Of a DNA stretch of 64,000 nt, positions 54,039 to 64,000 are shown piece after piece. The position numbers and the translations under genes were made by a program. Below the pieces are notes generated by a model that saw nothing but the letters and a program-made list of their open reading frames with translations, ran no database searches and had not been told where the DNA came from. Numbering within the stretch: position 1 is the stretch's first letter; each line of letters begins with the position of its first letter. This stretch comes from Dactylorhiza incarnata (Eukaryota; Streptophyta; Magnoliopsida; Asparagales; Orchidaceae). Where the stretch lies: NCBI GenBank assembly GCA_033032865.1, contig JAWHQI010000327.1, forward strand, positions 1,512,501-1,576,500, written 5' to 3'.

Positions 54039-55625
54039 GATTCTAAACATGTTAAACATGTTTCATCTAATGTGATTTGTTATTGCTGCAGTAAGCCTGG
54101 ACATGTCATTGCTGACTGCTCAGTCAAGAGAAAGGAGAAGGGCGATAAGAAATCTTATCACCAGAAGGAAAGAAAGGGGGAAAAATCCTTCCTAGCCAAG
54201 AAGGACAAGAGCTGGAGTGAATCTGAGTCATCATCCTCAGATTCAGATGAAGAAGAAGCCTATATTGGACTGTTTGCAGCTGAGGAAGATGAGGAGTTTC
54301 CTGCTGCAAAGGTGGGCATCAGGGCCCCTCTATCACATTCAGACAGTGATGTAGAGGAGGATGAAGATGCAAGATATATAACATCATGGCTTAATGGCCA
54401 TAACAGATGATGAATATAGTCAGGACATTCCTGACAAGGTACCTACACTTCCCCCCTCTTCTGAGTATGAGTCAATGCCAGACTCTGAAGCATGCTCATC
54501 AATTGATGAAAATGATTAAGAATCTGAAGTGGCTGTCAATCAATTGATTGACAAGTATGATGCTTTGTTGGATGCTCTAAAAATGAGCAAGAAGCTGGCC
54601 AAGAGGCAAGCTCAAGAAATTGCTTCCCTTAAGATGGCTAAGCAAGATTGCACTGAGTCACCTACCCTGGTGGCTTAGATGAGTAGAGAAATAAGTCAAC
54701 TCAAGGGGATAACAATTGTCCAATTGAGCACCATTTCCCAAAAGAACAAGGTTACCAAGGACCTTAAGGAGAAGCTTTTCAAAGAAAAGGGCCTAGTGGC
54801 TCAATTCTCCAAGCCCAAATCAGTGCTTCCAATTATTGACACCTTTTCTTTTCAAACCAATAGGACAGGACTAGGGTTCAATAAAATGGAAGTGGGTGAA
54901 GGGAGTGGAGAAAAGAGCAAGGTTAAGGCTAAGCCTCATACCACCTTTCAAAAGGTGTTACTTCCCTCTAACAGGTATGACCATGACAACATGTATGGTC
55001 ACTAGAAGAATAGAAGTTCCTATAGGAAGGAAAACACTCCTTCCCATAGTAAAAAAAAGGGCACGGGGATGAGTGCTATGAGTGCTCCTCATGAAGAAAT
55101 TCAAATGGCCCATTCAGGACCATTTATTTTTGGTAATTCAGCCCTTTCAGTCAAGAATAAAAAAACAAGCTCTTCCAAGCCCATTCCAGCAAAGCACTTG
55201 GCTGCTGTCAAACCTGTAAACAACCATAACAGTTCAGTGTCTGATGCCATCAAATCCTGCCTAGCTTCCAAGTCAAGGCAAGCTGATGTCATTAAGACAA
55301 AGACTGCTAAGACTGACCACAGGTTAACCTTCAGCTAAATGATTGCTGAAAGGAATAAGAAGAATGCTACTATCTTCCCTCCTGAACACAAGCATATTGA
55401 TGCTACTTCTTCAAAGAATGTTTAGAAGAGAAGATACAATATTCATGAGTGTTGGTGCTATGGTAAGGTGTGACACTTTGTCATAGATTGTTGGAACAAT
55501 CCCAATGTGCCAAGTGCAAATAAGAGATTTCCTGCAGAAGTTGCAGCAAGTGTGAAGTCTTTTCATGCTAAGAAAAGCCTAGGACCTAAAAATTCTTGGG
55601 ATCCTAAGGGTAAGTAAATTCCTTC
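54039..55625 (+). pseudogene. Gag of outer SIRE element, 3' part
   Basis: The gag resumes at GATTC with the first zinc knuckle CYCCSKPGHVIADC, a Lys-rich and acidic part (DKSWSESESSSSDSDEEE), a coiled coil (MSKKLAKRQAQEIASL) and a tail with a second knuckle CWCYGKV-stop-HFVIDC, whose Gly codon is now TGA (near 55470). Many stop codons (near 54516, 54676, 55000, 55336 and others) make it inactive. Confidence 0.85.
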
Positions 55626-55948
55626 TTGCAGGATAGTTCAAGTACCATCCTTGGGCAAATATGGTACTTTGATAGTGGGTGCTCAAGGCACATGACAGGT
55701 ACCAAAAGTCTTCTACAAGAATACATAGCTGTGAAGAATGGACCTAAGGTCATCTTTGGTGGATCAGAAAAAGGCAACACTAGAGGATATGGTATAATTT
55801 CAAATGGCATAGTCTCCATCACAGGGGTGGCTTATGTTGAAGGGCTGCAACACAACTTTGTAAGTATTAGTCAACTATGTGACTTATGCCATGTCATTGA
55901 ATTCCACAATGATAAGTGCTTGATTAAAAAGTCACATGACTTAGAGAT
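55626..55948 (+). pseudogene. Protease and gag-pre-integrase start of outer SIRE element
   Basis: IWYFDSGCSRHMTG is the Copia protease active site. It is followed by VIFGGSEKGNTRGYG and LQHNFVSISQLCD, CHVIEFHNDKCLI, the protease end and gag-pre-integrase start. The frame is cut at 55949 by another LTR. Integrase and reverse transcriptase would follow to the right beyond LARD2, outside the window. Confidence 0.9.
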
Positions 55949-56211
55949 TGAAAGTGGAGGTTAGATCTTAAGTTACTCTAGAGGGGGGGGGGGGTGAATA
56001 GAGTATTAAAAACTTTTCCTTAGTTTATTTACAGAATAAAAAATAGTGTTATATATATGTGTAAGCAGAGTGAGTAATAAAAAATAAGTAAAGAAAAACA
56101 GCACAGCACAACACATAAAAGAAATCAAACACAGAAGACACAAGGAGCTATAGTAGTTCCCCAATAAATCTGGGTACGTCTACTCTTCTACCACCCTTGG
56201 TAGGAATCCAC

Positions 56212-56365
56212 TAGGAATTTTTGATAAGGTGCCCTCACACCAAGGGATTTTTGATAAGGTGTCCACACACCAATGGGAGTTTGATCAGGTGCCCAAATCA
56301 CCGATAAGCTTTTGATAAGGTGCTTAAAAACAAAACAAGGATTTTTTGATAAGGTGTCTTGACAC
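56212..56365 (-). repeat. Hairpin array with covarying stems
   Basis: On the minus strand the stems are GGTGTC/GACACC, GGTGAT-loop-GGGCACC, GGTGT/ACACC and GGTG/CACC with linkers TTATCAAAA or TGATCAAA. Confidence 0.75.
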
Positions 56366-57149
56366 CAGTGAGTTACACTTTTGAAGGGAGTATTAACCCT
56401 GTACAAGAGAGGTGAGAAAGAGTTTATAGTATTCTTCTCTGTCAAGATGCTGAGAGAAGACTCTAGTGGATTTGTTGTAAAGCCCCCCTGTCTGATAGAA
56501 GTATTTGACAGATGGTGGAGAGGCTTTCTCTTGAAAACACAAATCTTCTGTAGCAGATTGATCTGGAAGAAAATAGTTCTTCAGATTCTTTGTTGCTCTT
56601 TTAGAAGACTTGAACTTGCAGCAGATATCTGAGAGTTTGATCTTTGAAGAAGATGTTCTCAGAGAAATGATGATTGCTGCTTGAGGAAGAAGAAGACTGA
56701 GAATATTTTGACTGAGTGTTCTTCTCTTTTCTTTCTCTATTCTTGTATATGTTCTTTCTCTGTATTCTGTAAGAATGTGTTTTAATTCTGTCGAGAGCTA
56801 AGACAAATAAAGTCTGTCTTGATATCTTCTCTTTTTGGAAATAGAATAATCAGCCTTTAATTCTTTCTTGGAATAACAACAAAGACAAAACGACTTTGGC
56901 AGGTCCTTTAATTCCTTAGCCGTGAAATATTCCTTTGCATTAATGGTCAACAACTATCTTTGCCTTGGAATAAAGGAAAGAAAGAATATAATAACTGAAT
57001 ATAATATTCTTACTTATCTGACTTGAATATGTCCAAAGATATTTGAATAGATCCGTTAAAGTCGTCGATCTGTGTTCAGAGAACTGATATTTAAGGTATC
57101 AATTGATCTGGAATCAGTATTTGTCGATCTGAGCCTTAATAAAGAATTT

Positions 57150-57320
57150 GTCGAGCGCTGGGTGGAATTCGTCGAGCGCTGCTCGGAGAATGTCGAACGC
57201 TGGCTAGAAATCTGTTGAGCGCTGGCTGGAAAACTGTCGAGCGCTGGCTGGAAAACTATCGACCGCTTCCTTGATATTTCGTCGATCGCCGTCCGATGAA
57301 TGTTGAGCGCAGTTCGACGA
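57150..57320 (-). repeat. U3 word array GTCGAGCGCT, 21-22 bp spacing
   Basis: Copies start at 57150, 57171, 57192, 57214, 57236, 57258 (relaxed), 57281 and 57302, with steps of 21-23 bp. Confidence 0.9.
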
Positions 57321-57328
57321 ATGCTGAG

Positions 57329-58808
57329 TGTTGGATCGGTAGGCGCCCTTAGTGGGGGGGGGGGGGAATAAGGGTTTTAAAAACTTTAGTATATTTTGAA
57401 TAACTTTGAAAAAGCTTTGATTATTAAACTAGAGAAGATCAAGACAAATCAAGTGAAGTAAAAGTAAAGACATGATTTTATTAACTTGAGAAGCATGATT
57501 ACAAAACTTGATCTCTTATCGAAGCTAGAAATCAAAGCTAATAGAAAGACTCTTTTTGTTTTCTATACTGACTCGTATCCCCACGAACCGGTTGGCTTTA
57601 GCCGATCCTTCCCCAGATACGACCTCAAGCCGCTCTAGCCAACCCTTCCCCGGATATGGCCTCGAGCACCCCCTAGACCTACTCCCGAGACCTAGTCGCC
57701 AACACGAGGCGAATTTCAGCCCTAAGTCCTACCCAGGCCTAGTCGCCAACACGAGGCGAATTCACTAACGATTACAAGAATAAAGATGTGAAAATAAAAA
57801 CATCAATAATAAAAACTCCCTCTATGTGGATCTTTTGGAGAAGTAGACGAAGACGCAGAGTATGATCATAGTCGATGCAGTCTTTCGTCACGATGATGAA
57901 GCGTGTTGAAATCTTCTCCACGGATCTCCTTTAGTCTTTATGGATTTGTGGGAGTATCTCTCTGAAACTTCTTCTCTATGTTGTGGCACGAAGCTCTGGA
58001 ATTCTGGATCTCTAGAGGCTTTTAAGAAAACGGATCCAAGGGGTCCTTTTTATAGCCTTGGAGCTAGCGCCTGCGCTATCGCTACCGCCGGCGCTATCCT
58101 AGTTTAGGAAATATTCTCCACGTGAGAATCCTTCATTTTAAGCAAGCCGGCCGCCTTCCTCTATTGCTTTGCTCTATCGCCGGCGCTATCAGCTACCGCC
58201 GGCGCTATCCCAAATTAGGACATGTTTTGCGCGGAAGAATCTTCAATCCGAGGAAACAATTCTCCCTTGCCTTCTGTGTGCGTCGCTACCACCTGCGCTA
58301 TCGGCTACTGCCAGGCGTTATCTCCTTCCATATGTGCTCCCGGAATTGCGCTATCATCGCTAGCGCCAGGTAGTAAGTGCTACCGCCAGCGCTAGTGGGA
58401 GTACTGTCTTCTGTTTTCATTCGTCGGAATTCGTCGGGAGTTCTCGAGAACATTCGACGAATTGACTTAGCCGCACAATTTCCTTCACACGTCTGCCTTT
58501 TTGACTTCTGTCTGCGTTCGTCAATATTCGTCGGGAGTTCACGAGAACATTCGACGAATAGACTTAGCCGCATAAATTTCTTCTTCAAACTAGAAATTTG
58601 GCTTCTGTCTGGATTCGTCGAGATTCATCGGAACTTCACGAGACATCTCGACGAATTGACTTAGCAAAAATTTCTTTTCTCCTAAAAACCTGCTCCATCC
58701 TTGAGTCACGTGGACTTTGATTTCCTGCACACTTAAACACACAAGATCAAATACACATAAGATTTGTTATTCTCAAACCTAGGAGATGCGAAAGACCATG
58801 TTCCAACA
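57329..58808 (-). mobile_element. 3' LTR of LARD2
   Basis: TGTTGGATCGG to TTCCAACA on the plus strand, 1480 bp. It matches 4747-5859 but has an extra block of three repeats (58415-58680). A run of 13 G (57354-57366) lies in the conserved motif. Twin CGCC-loop-GGCG hairpins lie near 57688-57762, a TATA box at about 58047-58055 and GCTAGCGC words at 58061-58395. Left flank CTGAG. Confidence 0.92.
58415..58680 (-). repeat. Three ATTCGTCG...GAGAACATTCGACGAAT repeats in LARD2 LTR
   Basis: Three imperfect units of about 85-100 bp, each with ATTCGTCGGGAGTTC or similar, CGAGAACATTCGACGAA and TTGACTTAGCCGC. The arms ATTCGTCG and CGACGAAT pair. Absent from the LARD1 LTR. Confidence 0.85.
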
Positions 58809-58823
58809 AACTCCCCCTTTTGA
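58809..58823 (-). promoter_or_regulatory. Polypurine tract of LARD2
   Basis: The minus strand reads TATCAAAAGGGGGAGTT next to the LTR start TGTTGG. Further GGGGGAG tracts lie near 58945-58972 and 59044-59056. Confidence 0.85.
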
Positions 58824-60289
58824 TAATAACAAATCCATTAATGATAAATCAGAGCATTAATAAATAAGTATGATGAAACTATATTTGTGTGTGTGTGTGT
58901 GAGAGTGATGACTTAGGATACTTATTGATTTTAGCATTCAGAATTGCTCCCCCTAAATACATGCTCCCCCTAAGTGAATGCTCTCCTAATATGTAAGCTA
59001 TCATCTTAATTTAGCATTATAGTTTGATAGTAGATTAATATTTATCATGTTAGTTCTCCCCCTTTTGTTATTAGCAAAAGCGGGTAAGGAGACACCACTT
59101 AAAATTTGATAATAAGATAAAAGCATGATCGAGCTTGTAGAGAAGGAAATGAGAAGGAGTTTTTAGAATTACTTTTCATTTTAATAGATCAGAGTTTGAG
59201 TATCTCAACATTTTCATAAATCAGAGTTTGTAGCATAAACAAAGATGTAATGATTTCCAAGTAACTAAACTACCCAGACAATATGTCTACACCCTAGCCC
59301 CGTACTAAGTGACGGATGGGCATGATGAGCTGCATACATGCCGTAGGTTGGGGTGTTAGTCCCATATGCAAACACTAGACACAACTCAACCTAGCACTCT
59401 TTCCCCCCAGTGCCTCGCAAGGCCCCACTAGAACCCTCCCCGGTTAAGGACAAGACATGACTAGAGATAAAGGTTATCTAATGTCTACAACCCTACGCCC
59501 CCGCTATGGTGAGAAATGAAGTCATGGATAATAATTATTGGAAACATATAAGCATTTTAAATCTAATGACATAGCCTATGGATTTATATTTTTATTTGAA
59601 TTTATGAAACCACTCACATAGCTATTTTGAAATCCATTCATAAATCAGAATTTTTAGCGTAATAATATTTTTATAGAAATAAATCAGAGTTTTTAGCAAA
59701 AAAGAAAATATTCATGTGTAGAGTAACCAATATAAAATCTACCAAGCAAGTCTACCATTTGTTGAAAGAAAGGAATTTTGGTATTTAAGACTTTGATATA
59801 AGCATGAGAGCGCAAGGTAGAAATATATGGTGATAATGCGGAAGACTTATAGAAATACAAGAAACATATTATTGTAATGATGATCCATAAAAAGATATGA
59901 GTTAAATTTCATAAGGAAGATGTTTTTGTAAATCATTGTTCAATTAAAAATCTTCAATAATGTAACCAAGCATGAAATGATGTTATCAAAAAGAGATTAC
60001 TACAATGTTACTTTAATTCATAATTTCAAAACATACCAAATATTGTAGAAAGCATGCTAGGTTATCTAGTGCATTTCATAAGTGAAGAGTAGTATAGAAT
60101 TAGCATTAGGATCCAATACTCATGAGAAGAAGTGTTATGGAAGATAATGATGTGCACATAAGTGTATTTTTGAGTAGAGTAAACGCATGTTTTAATCAAA
60201 AATACAAGTAATATGTAAAGTAAGAGCACAATAAAACACAAATAATTTTACTTCCACAAACTTCAATGCACAAAAAAAATGTACAACTA

Positions 60290-60350
60290 CCAAGGTGCTT
60301 TGCACACACAATGCTCATTAAGACATATCAGGGTGCAAAGTAGTGCTTGG
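60290..60350 (-). repeat. 61-nt structured motif, copy A (LARD2)
   Basis: Same as 694-754: outer stem CCAAG/CTTGG, inner stem TGCAC/GTGCA. Confidence 0.7.
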
Positions 60351-60470
60351 GGGATCACATAATTTTATTCTTCAATATTGATTTTTTATTGTGATCCGGT
60401 GTACTTAAGAATAAGTGGTGTTTATTTTGAAAGAAAGTTATGGTTTGCACAAGTTACTTTACTATTCTTT

Positions 60471-60531
60471 CCAAGGTGCTCAACCTCACAACGCTTATTA
60501 AGACTTATCAGGAGGTTCAAGTAGTGCTTGG
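60471..60531 (-). repeat. 61-nt structured motif, copy B (LARD2)
   Basis: Same as 874-934: outer stem CCAAG/CTTGG, inner stem AACCTC/GAGGTT. Start-to-start distance to copy A is 181 nt. Confidence 0.7.
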
Positions 60532-62653
60532 TGGAGTTATCTTTGTCACTTTATTTTATGATTTTGTTTTGTACAAAGTTCTCCGAATACACTTGTTTTG
60601 CAAACCAATATAATTTATAAGAAAGATAACCACTTTTCTTAATTTTTAAAAGTGGAAATAAAGGAGTGTAGGTAAGATACTTGTGCAACTTTAATTCATT
60701 GTACTAATACAAAACATACACAAGCATTCTTATATTAAACACAAATGTAGACAATGCCAAAAGAAGTGAGTGAATAAAGATCATTATCAAACATAAAACA
60801 TTTACTCATACTTAGAGGCATGCTACGCTTAGTTCTACACAACTTTTTCAATATAATTGATGCACGTATTAATAGATATATCAAAGCATGATGAAAGCAA
60901 TGTTCAAAGTAGTTTGAAAAGATAAATTGCAACATTATAGAAGTTCTAAATAATAGATTAATTCATGCTTGATTTTCTCAATGATGTCCATACATTATTT
61001 TTGATAATTTAAAGTTTGAACTCATAAGATTGATCTTGGACTTCCTAAGGACTACCTTGTAAGAGGTTCGCCCGGTATTAGGTGATATGATGGGATGATA
61101 GCTCAAATCACCCTTTCGCAAGATACAAGTAAAAAGTTAAGTTCAAAATAATAATTTTTGATATATTTTTTTTGTTTTATATTTTTGTAATTGATTTTTC
61201 AAAAATGTAACAAAAGCAAAAGTGCAGAAATGAATAGTACACATAGATTAATATATTTTTAGGAATTTTTCAAAATTTTAAAAATACAGAAAAACACATA
61301 GGTGCGCTAGCGCCGGCGTTAGCGCTAGCGCGGGAAACAGTACCAGATTTTTGATGATATTGAAATTTTAATTGTTGATCTTGATTAAGTGTCATAATAG
61401 TAGTTTCATGCTGAAATTTCAGATTTTTTTTAGGAAATGTCTAGATAGTGCAAATTTCATGAAACATTAGCGATTTTGTATATGACTTTACCAACTAAAC
61501 TTTGTAAGTGATATATTTCATTATATCTCCATTTTAATATTTTTAAGGCTTATATTTACCAATGTAGTTTGAAAATGATTTGAAATGTAAGCATGAGAGG
61601 TCATGAATGAACAAATCGAATATGCATGATTTTAGAGATTAACAATAATGTTCATGCACAATCATACCATGGATAAGCCCTAGATGAGAATACCCAACCT
61701 GTATATCTTAGTAAACAAATAAAGCCTAACATAGACACGAATATTCTTTAGGTGGCAATGTCAGAATGATAAGTTTGAGATTAATGTTATACCAAGGTTT
61801 GATAGTGTTTCAACTTATTGACCTAGAATGGAGTGACGATTCTATTTGATTTGATATCAAGATGATTCAAAGGTCTAAACCAGAAATAAATCACAATATA
61901 CACCAACCATTATAATATCAATTGTCATCAGTTAATATATCAATTATAATTCACATAAATGTGATAGAAATAATTATTTTTAGAAGACTTTTGATATGAC
62001 TTATGATGTTAGAGAATTTTAGCAAAGGACATCAATAGATCATAGCGGTGTTTGTGAATTCAATATTCATTATGAAGATAAATTCTTTCAATACATTTTA
62101 GTGATTTTCCTTTAATTAAGAATTTTGAATATATATGTGCTTTTTGATAGGTGAACAATAGTGATGGTTTAGATCAAGTTTGACATCAATGAGTGAACAT
62201 AATATAATATTTTGTTGTGAACAATGACAGCCATATTGAAAGTTGAGCTTTTATTTAGATCTTGAGTTTTCTTTTAGATCAAGTTATTTCACTAAACCAC
62301 TTGTTGGTGAGGGCTAAGAATCTTAATAGCCTAATAACCGGATTTAATTTGAAATATCTTATAGCAGATTTAGAGTTTGATTCATATAAGATATTTAGAA
62401 GCAATGAATATAAGAATAAAAGATAGGTCATCAAAATAAATATGATTTTGAATTTTGATCAATTTGATTTTATAAACATATTAAGCTTTTAAGAGATGAA
62501 ATCATATTTTTAATACTGTATAGGATGACCATGACATGATAGTTCAAAAGAAATAGGAAAACAAGAAAAATTAAAAGACATGAAAGCATATCATGAAGTA
62601 GAACTTTGTATATTTCATTTTGAAAGGATTCTACTTCATGCAATTGATGATAC

Positions 62654-64000
62654 CTAATGAATAAGATATTTAGGTATCCAAAGAGGACCGGATGTGACGG
62701 TTCCTTTGGGTACCCAAATACATCGTGTTTGCTTTTGGGGAGATGAAAGTAAATGAGCCCTTTTGAGTGGAGTTTGTGTTTCATCTTTAACTTTGGGTCT
62801 CCATTCAAATCTTATTTTAACATTATTTTTAGTTTTCAAATTTCCATTATGATAATCTTTATATTGATGATTATGATTGTAATGATTATTAAAAGTATTG
62901 TTCATAGGAAATTTGTGCAATTTTAATTTTGAGTTGGGAGAAACATGATTTTGCAAGTAATGATGATTTTGATTTTGATTTACAAACACTTTGCGATTCT
63001 TGCTCCCATTATTAGACTTAGTTAGGATGTTCATATTCATATTCAACTTGTTTTTAGATATAGTTTGATATTGTGAATTTGTATTTACAATTTTCATAAG
63101 CAAGTTGATTTTTGATTTTAATTCATCATTTTTAATCTTTAAATTATGTCTAGCTTTATTATAAGCGATTATGCTATTTTTAAGAGTTGAAACAATTGAA
63201 TCTATATGATCTTGATAATTGTTTCTATATTCATCAAATGTTTCATCCATCTCTTTAATTTCAATTTTATATTCTTTACACTTAGCACAATTATTTTCCA
63301 AAGATGAATTTTCTAAACATAATTTTTTATTTTGTTCTTTTATAAAAAGACGTTCCTTTTTAAGTTCCTTGCAATTTTCTTTTAAGTAATCAAATTCCAT
63401 ACAAGGTGTAGTGTTTTCAACTAAGGAACCATGGATAGAACTAGATAAATTTGAATTTGATTCTTCATTAATTTTTGCCTTTAAATTTTTATTTTCTAAG
63501 CGCAAATGTTTATTAGCATTTTTTAATTTCTTAATTTTGCGCTTTGTAGTTTGAAGCAATTGTAATGAAGATATAGAAGTACAAAAGATAGAATTTGATT
63601 TCCTTACATTGCTTTCGGGAGAGGCATGATTTGATCATATCATTTCTTTGACATCTTTTTGGCTCTCCTCTTCCGAACACAATACTTCTTCTTCTCTTCC
63701 ATTAGATGTGTGCTCCATTGATCCGTCATGAGAGGAGCATTCTTGAAGACTTGTGCAAGCTTGCATATCCTCCGGTTCTTGCGATTGTTCCATACCTGTA
63801 GAAGGAGAATCATACATTTCTTCAAGAAATTTCCATACTTTGTATGCACTAGAAAAACAATATATTAATTTGAAAATATCTTGAGATAAAGCACAAAAAA
63901 CATAATGCATAGCTTTTGCATTTAGGTGACGCTCTTGTTTATTTGATTCGTCCGCTGGTCTAACTATTGCTATATCCCATGCATTGATATTTAAACTTTT
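62654..64000 (-). pseudogene. Gag-like gene of LARD2, one nonsense codon, partial
   Basis: In one frame from the right edge: WDIAIVRPADESNK, then SSAYKVWKFLEEMYDSPSTG as in LARD1, an acidic linker, a TGA at 63632-63634 (TGT in LARD1), then the coiled coil with CAKCKEYKIEIKEMDETFDE, shared nearly word for word with LARD1, an Asn/His-rich tail and CIWVPKGTVTSGPLWIP at the end. The N-terminus lies outside the window. Confidence 0.75.

Larger units (their letters stand above)
55949..57328 (-). mobile_element. SIRE-type LTR, interrupted by LARD2
   Basis: It starts TGAAAGTGGAGGTTAGATC, the same family as 28466-30181, with left flank GAGAT. It carries 12 G at 55983-55994, hairpin units at 56212-56365 and a U3 array at 57150-57320. 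Its outer end is missing because LARD2 begins at 57329. Confidence 0.85.
58824..62653 (-). mobile_element. Non-coding interior of LARD2
   Basis: No reading frame of note. From about 59690 it parallels 1-3333. It adds about 880 bp that LARD1 loses at the window edge, with a block at 59285-59480 (GCCCCGTACTAAGTGACGG, GGTTGGGGTGTTAGTCCC) similar in style to the conserved block at 61040-61130. Holds the 61-nt motif pair and a GCTAGCGC word island at 61303-61335. Confidence 0.8.

Overview
This is plant nuclear DNA made almost entirely of nested LTR retrotransposons, with a few small DNA transposons. The plant origin is inferred from Copia elements primed by initiator Met-tRNA (TGGTATCAGAG next to the LTRs), chromovirus-like and Tat-like Gypsy elements, hAT and Harbinger-type MITEs and a FAR1/MULE-type transposase remnant. 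The species cannot be told. I find no intact host gene, no tRNA or rRNA gene and no CRISPR array.

Left part (1-21876) is one nest, read from LTR ends and target-site duplications (TSDs). An old minus-strand Copia element (LTR 21338-21876, gag at 17735-17974 and 14506-14543) was hit by two gag-protease-only Copia elements, TR-GAG A (14544-17729, TSD GAGAT/TAGAT) and TR-GAG B (18227-21281, TSD CCAAC), and by a gag-only element of a family I call LARD (LTR piece 14020-14505). A Gypsy element (5' LTR 11922-14019, broken gag-pol down to 5860) sits inside that LARD LTR. The Gypsy integrase is itself split by a solo LTR (5935-7550, TSD ACCAT) and by a second LARD copy (1-5859) that runs off the left edge.

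Middle part: 21877-24409 is unassigned. 24410-33764 is a decayed Tat-like Gypsy element on the minus strand with gag pieces, no reverse transcriptase, and an antisense intron-containing extra ORF next to its 3' LTR. A Copia LTR (28466-30181) lies inside it. 33765-44264 is AT-rich, with a long fold-back, Harbinger-like MITEs, a hAT-Tip100-like MITE with an 8-bp TSD, and a MULE transposase fragment.

Right part: a plus-strand SIRE-type Copia element (5' LTR 44265-45575, decayed gag, protease at 55626-55948) is split by a young minus-strand SIRE-type element (46626-54038, TSD GATTC). That young element keeps an uninterrupted 774-residue gag and an intron-bearing accessory gene but has no pol. Next come a further LTR (55949-57328) and a LARD copy (57329 to the right edge).

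The most notable signals are architectural. (1) The U3 part of several unrelated LTR families carries an array of a short CpG-rich, mostly palindromic word. The word differs by family, but the spacing is near 20-22 bp in five of them. (2) The transcribed R/U5 part of Copia LTRs carries arrays of short hairpins whose stems change in a compensatory way while the linkers stay constant. (3) The non-coding interior of LARD elements carries a duplicated 61-nt motif with covarying stems, kept at exactly 61 nt in all four copies. (4) In two families the U3 word also recurs inside the element, once within the gag reading frame.
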